Shown here one piece after another: positions 17,812 to 28,260 of a stretch of 64,000 nt of DNA. The position numbers were made by a program, and so were the translations under genes. A model generated the notes under the pieces. That model was not told the DNA's origin, ran no database searches, and saw nothing but the letters and a program-made list of their open reading frames with translations. The stretch is from Metarhizium brunneum (lineage: Eukaryota; Ascomycota; Sordariomycetes; Hypocreales; Clavicipitaceae): assembly GCF_013426205.1 (NCBI RefSeq), contig NC_089422.1:9017001-9081000 (forward strand), written 5' to 3'. Position 1 is the stretch's first letter. Every line of letters starts with the position of its first letter.

Positions 17812-20169
17812 TTAGTCCCCGATAGCAAAAAGCTCAGCCTCCTGTTCTAGGTGAGGAGGAGAGAAGGCCTCATCGTAGTTAATTTCAGGAATTTGCGGGT
17901 TATTTTCGGGATGGACATGCTGAGCAGGTTTCGAAAGTGGTTCGGGACCTCGCTGAACTACTGGTGTTGAATTCTGGGAATTCATAGAGGGCGGTAGCGC
18001 AGGCGTTGCAACGGGTGCTTCCAAGGGTGCCTTCATCTCCCAGCGCACATCCTGTGACGTGCTAGCTAGATCATCCACTACTGCTCGTCCTGGCTCCTCG
18101 GCCGGCTGTATTTGGGTGACCTGCTCTGCTCCAGCCTGCTCTCCCACGGCTTGAATCCCCCCGACCTGGTCCTTCCTCCTATTCCTCTTTTCTGGCACTT
18201 CTGCTGCTTCATATACTTCATCATGCTTGCGTTTCTTTTCTTTGGCCCGATTTGGATTCTTAGTCGGGGGTGTCAAGTGCGCCAGCGCTTGAGTCGGGAT
18301 ACCCGCTGGATCTACTGGTGGGCCAACGTAGAGATCAGACGCCCGAGTCGCTGGGATGTCTGGGACATTCTGCTGCCTGAATGTGAACTTGGGCCCTTTG
18401 CCCCGAACGCGCGGCTTGTCGCGACTTGTTGCAGACCGAGCAATACCTCGAGGCATTTTGTCCTTTCCTTTCTTTTTGGGGCGCGTTTCATTATTGCCCC
18501 TTGGCCATAACTTTAATACTTCACCTAGCCTTGTGTCTTCGTTTATCTCTGCCTCACTCCTCCATGCCTCATTTGGCTCTGTTGTATCCACGTCCATTTC
18601 AGCACGAAGAGATGCAGCTGATGCCAGTGATGGAACCTTCGGTTTACCCCCAAAAAAAGCTTGCAAAATATCGCTTTGCACACGTAGCTCTGGTGGCACC
18701 TTGTCATCTAAGGGTTCCGCGAATAGTTGTGGGAAAAAAGACGATTGCAGTAGGATGTGGTACCCCGCGAGGCAAGGTTTTCCACTGCGCCAGTCCCTCC
18801 TCCTCTTCGGCTGGGTGTACGATATGTGCCGGTTCTCAATCGGGTGAAGACGCCCTTTCTCAATATTCGCGTTAGAGAAACCTAAATCTTTAAGAGTGAC
18901 ACAGAGACGGCTTAGAACGCTATTATCAAAATTGCCCGCCATCCACACTCTCTTGTCAAAGTCCCTTAGAGGCGCCTCGGGTGACAAGTAAGGGAAGTAG
19001 CGCAATGCGGCTAGAAATGCTTGAATGACTGCAGCGTCGGCAGTTGGCTCATTCACCTGGATCATGCGACCGTGGCCGACTTCCATCGAAGCCCCACGAC
19101 TGTTCCAGTCCTTTTTTAAATTCTCAATAAGACTGGAACACATGGGCTCGATTGTATCAGCCCGGCTCTCTGACGGCCTGTTCTCAATGTGTTTCTCAAG
19201 GATTTTAGCTCCAATCGTCAAATATCTCATGTTTTCATGAAAGGTCTGGATGCTAGGTATTGAATCCGGGAGCTCAAGAATGTTGTCTTTAATTCTGTCT
19301 CGAGCACTCTTTGATAAAATGCCAGGAAACAGTGTTCCGTCCTCAAAAAGATCGCAGATCTGTGCTCGGTCTTGCGAATTCCACGACGGCGCCCGATATT
19401 GAAGAATTGCAACTGTATTTGCATCAAATAGATGCAGCTTGTCTTCATGTCCAGCCATTATTTTCAAAGCGACGTTCTTAATATGCACCCAATAGTTGAT
19501 GATGAGCGGATTGATGCGGGCGGCCAGATGTTTTGCCCAGTTACCAAGCTGAAGTCCATCCCAATAACCAGGAAAACAAAGCATGCTATCCATAGCTGCT
19601 ATTATATCCGGATGTTTCAATAGACTACCCAGTATCTTCCTCTTGGACCCCGACAGCTTGTCCATCCAGGCTTGGGCAACAGACACACGATTCTTTTTCC
19701 AAGACCCGGCCATGTAATACCGCACGTTCTGGAAGACGGCACCATCGCAAATCTTGCGAGGTTGTACTAGCATATTGATAAGAACGTGACCAAACGCTTC
19801 GATGGTAATCTTCAATTATGACATACCTGGAATGCAGTACAAGCGTACGTTGCAAATATGATCCCTTCCGAGGGCAGCCTTCGCTCTGTCCAGATCGAAG
19901 TCCTTGGCAGCGTAGAAAACTTGGTGATCATTGATCAAAGGACTAGATTCCAATTCAAGCGTCGCATACAATTGCTCGGGTGAGTAGCTCAAGTCCCGTA
20001 GAATGTCATCTCGGGTCCTTGGAGTAATCCGAACTGAGATGGCATGTCCTGGATCACGAAGATGCTCAATGATGTTGATCGGGAATGACGATGAATCAAC
20101 ATCCAAATCCTCGCTCTTCAGACTCGACAAAGGAACTCGAGCTTTTCCTTCTAGATACTTAGACTCCAT
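17812..20169 (-). CDS. DUF3723 family protein
   Basis: Exon 1 is 20,169-19,827 and exon 2 is 19,766-17,812, with a 60-bp intron (GTATGT..GCTAG, phase 1); 765 aa. An in-frame TAA at 19,816-19,818 lies inside this intron. Residues about 115-350 match the DUF3723 pattern I remember: a GAVFQNVRYYMAG motif, a MDKLSGSKRKILGSLLKHPD stretch, FPGYWDGLQLG, AILQYRAPSWNSQDRAQI and FEDGTLFPG. The C-terminal 300 residues are low-complexity, basic and Pro/Ala-rich, with nuclear-localisation-like clusters (PKKKGKDK, AKEKKRKHDE). The function of DUF3723 is unknown; it is one of the commonest Starship passengers. It is divergent from the PLP gene, with 283 bp between start codons. Confidence 0.85.
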
Positions 20170-20452
20170 CTTCTGTGGTTACTGGCAACTTCTTGTTGAT
20201 GGTTTAGCCAAGCCAGAGTAATTATACAAATGGGTACTACTATTTGTCCTGCAGAGTTAAATCTAATACAGTCCAAGAAATATATAATACAAGGGTATTG
20301 TTTAAAGCCCACAACAACCGGTCTCCCGGCCCCCGGTGTCAGTGCCCCATCGGACAAGGCAAAATTAAAAATAATACCCAACGCCCAGGCTCCAGTGGAC
20401 TCCGTCTCCCGCACACCGACACACACAATCTTGCCGTCGCAATCCCCTAAGC
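20170..20452. promoter_or_regulatory. Divergent promoter between DUF3723 and PLP genes
   Basis: 283 bp separate the two start codons. It contains ATATATAATAC near 20,280-20,290 facing the PLP gene. Shared control of two Starship passenger genes is possible but inferred only from spacing. Confidence 0.4.
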
Positions 20453-22388
20453 ATGCAGCCCAACGACCTCCTCCACATTCGGTCTAGTGCAGCTGGTCTT
20501 CCTGGGCCATACCTGCAAGAAAACATGGCGCCGTACGAAATCCTCGACAAAATAGGCGAAGCAAAACCACGGACCATTCTTCTTATACAGGGGCGTACTG
20601 AGCAAGGCGATGGTCTCAAGGGTGCCATGAGATTCCCATATAGAAAATTCGCCATAGCCCTTCAGCGTCAAGGGTGTAACTTAGTGGTGATGTGCGACAT
20701 GCACAAGCAACCAGGCAACGCCATACCTCGCATCATAGCGGGGCCCGTTCCAGGCAACTACTGTTACCACCTGGTGCAACAGCCGCCCGCAACCATGACA
20801 GATTTGGCTTACAGAGTTTATTGCGATGTCTTTGCTTTGTTCAGCGACATAGTGTTAATCTCTGTAGCGGATTTCGGTGGACTTGAACGGGTCCTGTCGT
20901 TTGTATGCTCTTGGGTCCTGCGCCGACAGTTGCAAAAACCCAAGCTTCGGACTCACTTTGTTGTCGCAACTGACAAATACTGCTTAAAGGACATTCAATT
21001 TGAACTTCTAGCTACTATGATGGCAGACCAGTGGACACAATCAGTGGCGAGTGTAAAAAGAACAATAAGTGATTATACAGAGCTCAGCGTTATTAACGAG
21101 TCTTCTGCCAGCCCTGGCCTGGTAGTAAAGCTATTTGGTCTCAGGAACCATCGACAAGCTGAAGGGCTTCACTTCACTGGGTCCGATACTAGAATACTCC
21201 TTCGCGCCGCTATTGCACATTATACTGCCAAACCCATGGAGACATTCAATTTGGTCGCCGCATCCCGCCCGTCATGGCCAGTTCCTGAAGAACTGGGCCA
21301 CCACATTGGAGAATTTTTGGCGGCTTGCCCTCCAGAACCTGTGGACCATTACCCCATCATTGCGTCCGCACTTGTAATGAACGCATTTCACCCAGGATTA
21401 CACTGTGAGTAATCTGCCACTACAACCGAATCTTTTCTAACGCAAATTAGCGTTTCCTCCGAACCTGACGTTTGAGTCTTTATATGTCAAGCATTTGGCC
21501 GCATTTGAACAGCAGGCAGGCTGCAAGGGCTTAACGGACCAGGTCCGCAGCGCGTTTGTCGACATCGCCAAATACACGATCGGACCCGTGGTTGAACCTA
21601 GGGTACAACATCTCGCCAGACTGCAAGGCTGGAGACCCATTTCGAGCGTGAAACTCCGAGCGACTTGCTCAATCTGTCTCATCAGGGCCGGTGTTTTCAT
21701 GATGGATTGCAGCCACTTACTATGCGACTATTGTGTTGCCATTTGTTGCTTGCCTGTACAACCTTGCCACTACCAGTCGCCACTGTGCTTTTTATGCCAG
21801 CAACCAAATCGTACTACTTTTGTGCTGAACCCGCCTACGGCTGGACTCCGCAAATTGGAGCTGGGCTGCCCAGCACCACGGCTGTACAACACGGCGGAGA
21901 GGCTGTTCTGTTCACTTTTTTACATCGAATTGAGCCACAAACCAAACTTCTACGCCTCTCCAGACAACTGCGTGGTCAAAATTCTTTGCCGTACACATCC
22001 GAGTCCGGCTCTCACGAGAACTCTAGCCTGGCTTCATGTAAACCGAATCCACATCAAGTACAGAGGCCATCAGTCTAGTACGTTAGAAGCAGTGCTTTGC
22101 ACGGCCGAGGTCTTACAGAAATGCTGGGAAGGGCAGCCGTTTTGCAGAACGGTAGTTATTGCTGCACATTCGCTGGATACCATAATCCAAATGCAGTTAG
22201 GCCCCATTGAAGGAAGGTTTCATCATGTCAGTAACTCTCCGTATAAGCTGGGTCATCTTCTTCAGCATCAAGAACAAGGCTGGCTCTTCAATAGCCAAGG
22301 ACATCCGCAGAATTGGGAGCGGAGCTGTAATAGTGCACTACAACTAGAACTAGACCGACTTATAGAGGTAATAAGATTGACATTGTAA
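20453..22388 (+). CDS. PLP (patatin-like) family protein lacking the patatin catalytic core
   Basis: Exon 1 is 20,453-21,404 and exon 2 is 21,451-22,388, with a 46-bp intron (GTGAGT..TTAG, phase 1); 629 aa. The N-terminal 300 residues (VYCDVFALFSDIVLISVADF, GGLERVL) and a Cys/His zinc-binding block at about 390-440 (CSICL, MMDCSHLLCDYC, PLCFLC) correspond to the front half of large fungal RING-patatin proteins as I remember them. In those proteins the block is followed by a PPTAG-x-R-V-L-S-x-D-G-G-G-x-R-G patatin start. Here NPPTAGLRKLELGCPAPRL passes straight into the C-terminal region, with no G-G-G-x-R-G, G-x-S-x-G or D-G-G motif. About 250-400 residues appear to be missing, so no lipase activity is expected. 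Confidence 0.65.
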
Positions 22389-22470
22389 ATAGCTTAATTG
22401 TACACAACTGAAAAAAGATGATTCTAATGATATAAGACAAAACATGCAAAGTGGCCAAAGGCTGTTGAGA

Positions 22471-23118
22471 TCATTCGAACTTCTTGATGAGTGCTAGGAT
22501 TTCCTCTCTCTTGATCCTAGACAAAGGAGTTGGTTGGCGAATGTCCTCCTTGGCCGGTTTTGTGATGCGAATGGGACAAATGGTTTCTGGGGAGGCACAG
22601 CGCTGGGCATTTGGGATGCTGTGAACCTCAGCCCATGGATGCAAGGGCTCTTCCATGAACCCCTCCCCCTCCTCACAGTGAGGAGTACGTACAATATTCA
22701 GAAGCGCGACACCAGGCTCTGCTTCCTCCATGATGCCGGGTGATGTTTCGGTTCCTATCGAGTCGACACATGATGACGACGCTCTCGACGAGCGATTTTC
22801 TGTCGAGTCGAGACATGACGAGGATCTCGACGAGCTCATAGCTCTTAGTACCGCGACCCCTTTGCTTGGTTTGGACATATAGGGATCCACCTCATGAGGC
22901 CCAAGCAGATCCTGCTCGTTGATCTGTAGGAAGTCCCGAGCTAGACCAGGACGCGATTGATAGCCTCCTATACCACCATCGGGTCTCCTTGCAATGACCA
23001 CTACATCGACATCGTACTGTCGGAATAAGGCGTTGGCTTTGGAAAACATTCCCCAGCTGCAGTTTAAAGTGCCGATTTCTGGTCTCTTGTTGACCTTTGA
23101 GCGCTGTCTCCGGGGCAT
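22471..23118 (-). CDS. Degenerate MADS-box-like protein A
   Basis: Single exon, 215 aa from MPRRQRSKVNKR at 23,118 (a start 8 codons upstream is possible). Residues 1-65 match a MADS-type domain: RSKVNK, then GMFSKANALFRQYDVDVVVI, then GGIGGYQSRPG. This aligns with N-K..G-L-x-K-K-A..L..x-x-V-x-L-I..G..Y. It is clearly paralogous to the protein at 28.3-29.0 kb. The tail is Ser-rich with an internal repeat around SSRSSSCLDS and SSRASSSCVDS. The gene ends 82 bp from the convergent PLP gene and is divergent from the ferric reductase (478 bp between starts). The role as DNA-binding regulator is inferred. Confidence 0.65.
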   Translation of the reverse strand: MPRRQRSKVNKRPEIGTLNCSWGMFSKANALFRQYDVDVVVIARRPDGGIGGYQSRPGLARDFLQINEQDLLGPHEVDPYMSKPSKGVAVLRAMSSSRSSSCLDSTENRSSRASSSCVDSIGTETSPGIMEEAEPGVALLNIVRTPHCEEGEGFMEEPLHPWAEVHSIPNAQRCASPETICPIRITKPAKEDIRQPTPLSRIKREEILALIKKFE

Positions 23119-23595
23119 TTTGGACGCTGTGTTGAGATGCACAATAAGACTCGTTATGTATTAAGTGAGCGTGGTGAAATCTAAGGTTGTACTTTGGGTG
23201 GGCATGCGTCTTCCTTTATCAAGACTTCTGTCCATCTCCTATCTCTCGATTGAATCCGGACGGCTCAGCATCCGGCGGCAAAGCACCCTTCAATGATTGA
23301 TGGCTCCGAGTCCGAAGCGCCGTGCCGGAGATGGTGGGCCAGGCCGGCAGTCAGGACCCCGGTGTTTAAGTGGTCATGAGAACCGCCTCCTAGACGGGGA
23401 CGCGCCTATTAAATATAGCCATTCTATTATTAGTATGGCAACTTGCAGGCATCAATCTCTATCGGCGTTTGTAGCAGTTCCTCTGCACTACACTCGGCCC
23501 GTTCTATCCTTAACCACGCCTTGATCTTCTTCTCCCATCAACAATCCAACATTGTGCGGTAACATTTCATTTCCCTTGCAATCATAACAGAAACC
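23119..23595. promoter_or_regulatory. Divergent intergenic region between MADS-like A and ferric reductase
   Basis: 477 bp between two start codons, with a TATTAAATATAG word near 23,407-23,418 facing the ferric reductase. No GATA-cluster was scored; iron regulation is untested. Confidence 0.35.
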
Positions 23596-25520
23596 ATGGA
23601 CGACTGGAATATATGGTACATGGTAGCACTCTTCAGTTTCATTTGCTTAGCTGTACTCGTGTGGACTTTCAAGAAGACCGTCACAAACCCGAAACTCTTC
23701 CTCATTCGCCATTTCCGATACCCACTGGTATTTCCCAAAGGCTGGTTCAGCATCACGCGGGTACAAGCATTAACTGTGGTTCTCTTTATGCTATCAAATT
23801 GCGCGATAGTCTTGGCTCCTTCTTTCTTCGCAGATTGGAGAAAGCTTCAACAGCGTGCCGCTCTAGCCGCAGCAGTGAATTTGGCACCACTTTGTGTAGG
23901 AGGACGAGCACCTGTTATTGACGCTCTTAATGTCCCTCGCCGTTGGTATACCCTCATTCACTTCACTTTGGGTGTCATTGCGACATTACAGGGAATATGC
24001 CATGCAGCCATAGCCTTGGCACATCATCCAAAGCCCGGGCAGATGACGAATTTTGGATGGGCTGTAGGTGTTCGCAAAATGAGAGCGCAGTGGCATACTG
24101 ACAACAGCAGGTGTTTGGTTTGATCATCGGATCCTCTTGTATGGCCATACCAATTATAAAACGATCCTTGGGGAAATGGTTTCAATGGTCCCATAGGGCA
24201 ACGTCAGTCGGAGCCATGGTTGCCCTGCTCTTGCATATCTTACCGACATCGTCCAATCGTGCTCGGATTCTAGTCTGTTCCTCTTGTGGACTATGGCTCC
24301 TTACAACCGCGGTACGAGTTATGAAGATGCTATACTATAAACATACGGCCGAAGTTACATACGTTTCCAACACTGCGGGCGCTGTCTTCGTCAACGTTAG
24401 ATTGGACCATCCGATCTTATTAAAACCCGGTTGTTATTTCTACATTTTCTTCCCCATGACTTGGCCACCATTGGTGTGGATAAGATACAATTTTCTTCAT
24501 AGCTTTACGGCCATTGCACAGTACAATTCACCGGCCGACAAAAGCGGACAAGTGTCTACTGTGAGCTTCCTCCTCTCCCGTCATGGAAATCACGGGACGG
24601 CCATCTCAATGCTCCATGAAGGAAGTCTTCTATTTCTAGATGGACCTTACGGCCAAGAGGTAGACTTGGCAACGGATGATATATTAATTTTGGCTGCGAA
24701 GGGTATGGGTATTGCAGGTGTACTTCCGATGGTTACAGACCTCGCGCTACGCCGAGACCATGACAACCGCATCAGAGAAAGAATCCAAGGTTTAACAGAA
24801 AGACTCGGAAATGAAGGTAATAATGAAGCGCTTTTAAAAGAAATTGCGTACGTAAAGGCAATGCGTCTGTTTCGTGACGCAACCAAAAAAGTCATCTTAT
24901 TCTGGTCTCTAGAATGCAATTCTCAGATGGAATGGGTTGAGAAACAGCTCAAGTGGCTTCAAGAGATGGACCCCCATAATGTAAGTTTTCATTCCCCAAA
25001 ATAACATCTTATTGACTAGCATAGAAACTACTCGTGGTTTGGTGTCGTTATCCTGATTTGCGGACTGGTCATGATCCCTTTGACCTCCGATCTCGCTTCT
25101 GGATGTGCTTAGACTCAAGTGCAACACCATCATTTGAGAAACTCATCCCAATCAAAATAAAGGAAGAAAGATTGCGCATGGCCGGAAGAATGACTGTTTT
25201 TGGTATGCAGGTCACTGAGTCGCGTTTTCTTCACAAGGCTTACATGTACAGCTTGCGGCGATGCGTATTTTACGGCCTTGATGCGAGACGGGACTATCAA
25301 GATCCTCAAGGACAAGCCCGTCAAGTTTCTTGAATCCGAGTATCAAAGTCGTTCTTTGGTACGAGTGAGCTCAGTGGAAGGACCCCGCCGTGGGAACCCA
25401 CGGAAAAGGAAGAAGCTGCGAGGGCATACCGAGCGTTTAGAGCTTCAGAATATGGCCAATAATAGACAAACAACGTATTCGCCAGTATCCGAGGGGAGTT
25501 TTTACTCTGTAAAGTTGTAA
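23596..25520 (+). CDS. Ferric reductase (FRE/NOX-type transmembrane metalloreductase)
   Basis: Four exons: 23,596-24,063; 24,111-24,980; 25,025-25,202; 25,252-25,520 (594 aa), all joined in frame by GT-AG introns of 44-49 bp. It reduces extracellular Fe(III) using cytosolic NADPH through FAD and two haems. Haem ligands are visible as two pairs spaced by 13 residues: His122/His136 and His184/His198. The FAD-binding block has LKPGCYFYIFFPMTWPP and HSFTAIA (usual H-P-F is H-S-F here). NADPH binding is shown by GPYGQEVDL, ILILAAKGMGIAGVLP and the C-terminal ACGDAYFTALMRDG. After that motif the protein continues with about 55 basic residues (GPRRGNPRKRKKLRG), an unusual extension for the family. 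Ferric reductases are recurrent Starship passengers. Confidence 0.88.
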
Positions 25521-25873
25521 TTCATTTTTAGGTCATCTTAGCTATTCTACGGTTCCTGGGCTAGTTTGATAATTGTACGCTGTCTTTAGTTACTCTTAAA
25601 TTGTCCCGTTTTACAGTGAATGCTTGGTTTGCCGTCAGCCCAAATGGAGCAGGGAAAACAGCCTTTAGGAAGCTCTGCTGGACGAACCCCCCACGTTAAA
25701 GTTAGTGCACGAAAGTACAACCCAGAAACCCCGTAACTACAAGGCGATTAATCTTAATCCGGCGGCAACTCAAAATGGAATGTGTCGCGGCTATGCTGAT
25801 GTATATATTCGTCGACACTTCCGCCTGTCCACCACATCTGGATCCGTAGCATTATACTTCAACCATAACAATC
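25521..25873. other. Intergenic and promoter of the BRCT gene
   Basis: 353 bp, no gene. TATATAT at 25,802-25,808 lies 66 bp upstream of the next ATG. Confidence 0.4.
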
Positions 25874-27082
25874 ATGTCTCCTCTCAACTCCCCAGAAGGC
25901 CAATATTTGTCTCTTGCTGGTTCGTTCCAAAAAAGTCAAAAAACTTTAGCAAATAATTTTAAAACATGGGGTCTAAAGCCCTCCTCCAAAAACCAGGCAC
26001 CCACAATCCTTGCTGCGACAGAAGCAGCCTATACCAACTCGGTAAAGCAAGTTGAAGACGCTCGCAACAGACAAATACTCATCCTTAATGAGGACTGGGT
26101 TGATGAGTGTTGTGAACAAAAGTCCTGGATAGCACCGGAGGACAAACATATTTGGGAGAAGGGCGGGACGAAAGAAAGTCTCGCGGAGACAGGTTCCACG
26201 GCCAGCGGTGAACCCGCTGGCAAGCCAACGGAGGACGACTCAGCGAAGGCCCCTAATCCTCCTCCCAACCCACCTGAGAACCCTCAACCACAGCCGCCTA
26301 ATCCAACTGAGAATTCTCCACCGCAGTCGCCTAATCCACCTGAGATTCCTCAACCACAGCCGCCTATTCCACCTGAGAACCCTCCGAAGCATGAATCTGA
26401 TAATGAGAGCATGGAGGTTGCTCTTCTAAAAAAACAAATTGAAGATTTAAAGAACAGCAAGACAAATGGTAAAGATGGCCCTTCAGATCGATATGATCAA
26501 TCTGAAGACCAGAAGGAGTGCTTTGACGTATTTTGCGAATGGTCCAGGCGCTTTGATGACACAGATGATCCCAACACGAACAGAGTTGAGGTGGATTGTC
26601 ACCCAGCCGACATCAACAAACCGCTCAGCGATCGACGTAAAGAATATGAGATGGAGATTATGCTAATAACTCAATTTCGATCTTACGTATTTGTGATTGA
26701 CCCGGAGGGGAAAATTGAAGGTTACGACTGTTTGAGGCCTGGGTACCTGATTCCAAGATCAGATTGCCCATCAGCGGCACGGAAATATGAAGACAACGGT
26801 GGGGAGATAGTGAGAGCAAAACAAAGAGAAAATCTCCAGGGCAAGCAAATGACCGACTTCATCTGGTGGAGTGTAGCTACGGATCCGGAGGGCCGTTTTT
26901 GCTACTGCTTGGGAGCTTTCAAGGGGGACAAACGGCCCTCGCTCTATTCCCGGTCAACCTTTAAGGCCAAATGGGGCAAGCTTGCTGATGATCAAATCAA
27001 TGAAATACGGCGGAAGTTCAGTCAGGCGGAGCTGAACAAGCAGGCAAAGGCACGGTCGCAAAAATTGCTGAAGTTGAACTAA
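25874..27082 (+). CDS. BRCT-domain protein with Pro-rich linker
   Basis: Single exon, 402 aa. Residues about 8-90 follow the BRCT fold pattern: LSLAGSF..KTWG, a THLVAT-like TILAATEAAY, a KQVEDARN helix, then the ILILNEDWVDECCEQKSWI strand-helix with the conserved W-x-x-x-C. BRCT domains bind phosphopeptides, mostly in DNA-damage proteins. Residues 120-180 are Pro-rich with short repeats (NPPENPQPQPP and variants). A short coiled helix (EVALLKKQIEDLKN) leads to a C-terminal domain of about 170 residues (YVFVIDPEGKIEGYDCLRPG, FIWWSVATDPEGRFCYCLG) that I do not recognise. No PARP catalytic domain is present. Confidence 0.65.
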   Translation: MSPLNSPEGQYLSLAGSFQKSQKTLANNFKTWGLKPSSKNQAPTILAATEAAYTNSVKQVEDARNRQILILNEDWVDECCEQKSWIAPEDKHIWEKGGTKESLAETGSTASGEPAGKPTEDDSAKAPNPPPNPPENPQPQPPNPTENSPPQSPNPPEIPQPQPPIPPENPPKHESDNESMEVALLKKQIEDLKNSKTNGKDGPSDRYDQSEDQKECFDVFCEWSRRFDDTDDPNTNRVEVDCHPADINKPLSDRRKEYEMEIMLITQFRSYVFVIDPEGKIEGYDCLRPGYLIPRSDCPSAARKYEDNGGEIVRAKQRENLQGKQMTDFIWWSVATDPEGRFCYCLGAFKGDKRPSLYSRSTFKAKWGKLADDQINEIRRKFSQAELNKQAKARSQKLLKLN

Positions 27083-27272
27083 GCTGGTAATATATGTCGC
27101 TCACTTAGGAAAGTTGCAATTATTTTTTTGGAGGTAAAATGCGTTCATAGCAGACAGACTGATGTTTAATTAGTTACTTGACCTTCTGTTTTCGCATTCC
27201 TGCTTCCAGTGTAACTGTCGGTTTCCTAGAGCCCGCAACATAGCGTCCCATTGAATACCTGTTCTAGCCTAA

Positions 27273-27655
27273 TCACCAACCCTTGGCCGTCCCACCATTA
27301 GCACGCCATGGCGCAACAGGAGCGGTCGGAGTAGTAGGAGTTTCTGGTGGCAGCTTTTGAACGGTCAGCCACGTATCGATTGAACGTTTATTGCACGTAC
27401 CTCTTTTTTAAGTGATATAATGTTAAGTCTCAAGTGGGTGATTAGTCTTGATGTTTTGACCTCAATATCGGACAGTTCGCTCATAAGGAAGTTGATGTCT
27501 TCCCGTTTTGCTTGGAGCGCTTTCTCTGTGTCTTCAAGCAGCATTATGCAGCTTTCGACAACCGATACTTTGTCATGAAGAGGGACAAGGCAGAAGGCGT
27601 CAGATTTGACATGAGAAGACATCGTAAACTTATAGACTGGTAAATCCTTGTACAT
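27273..27655 (-). CDS. Small coiled-coil protein (two exons)
   Basis: Exon 1 is 27,655-27,401 and exon 2 is 27,353-27,273, with a 47-bp intron (GTACGT..AAAG, phase 0); 111 aa, or 100 from the Met at 27,622. Residues 25-85 form a coiled coil (KVSVVESCIMLLEDTEKALQ, DINFLMSELSDIEVKTSRLI). Exon 2 encodes a Pro/Thr-rich tail (LPPETPTTPTAPVAPW). Same size class and two-exon plan as the gene at 1.3-1.8 kb. It lies 605 bp downstream of a MADS-like gene on the same strand. No family recognised. Confidence 0.5.
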
Positions 27656-28260
27656 TGGTCGATGTTTTGTAATGTGGAATTGCGTGAATTTATACTCTTT
27701 TGCGATCTATTAATAGCCGGAGAGGAAGCACAGCAGATTACGCCCCCGGCCGAGACCGTCAAGCGGGGTGGCTGCCGGGAGGGAACAAAGAATGGGCGTA
27801 CGGTGCTCGGCGTCGTAACGGGCGGGGCCTACCATACAGGCCGAGTCACCAACTAAGGCCTAATTCCGCATCACATCAGCTATTCTTAAAGCCTGGCTGT
27901 TTTTAGGGGGTGAAACAACTTAACAGGCAATCGTGGTCCAGGATCCATACCACAGTGCATACAAGGCCCAGCACGAGCTTCAGATACTATTTTCTGTTGG
28001 CTCAGTCGCCCCAAAAGCAGCCACAGTATGTGCGAATGTGATAATATACGAAGTGGCCCTTATTTTTTAGAAGGAAACAATCCCAAATTAAAGTAATATG
28101 GATATCAATTTGTGCCGGGTGCCGGAAAAGAATAAAAGCAGACTAATGATGAATATCTCTTCTGAGTCCGCATCGCATAGGTAGTAGCTTTTATTACGGC
28201 AGGTTATTCACGCAAATGTAGTAGTTATTCAGAAACTAAACAAGATTTGTGTTTCTCGCA
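27656..28260. other. Intergenic, no gene seen
   Basis: About 600 bp between two same-strand genes; contains only short frames. Confidence 0.4.

Noticed and set aside
19816..19818. In-frame TAA splitting the DUF3723 gene, suggesting pseudogene or stop readthrough
   Set aside because: A canonical 60-bp intron (GTATGT at 19,826 to GCTAG at 19,767) contains the stop and restores a continuous 765-aa frame.
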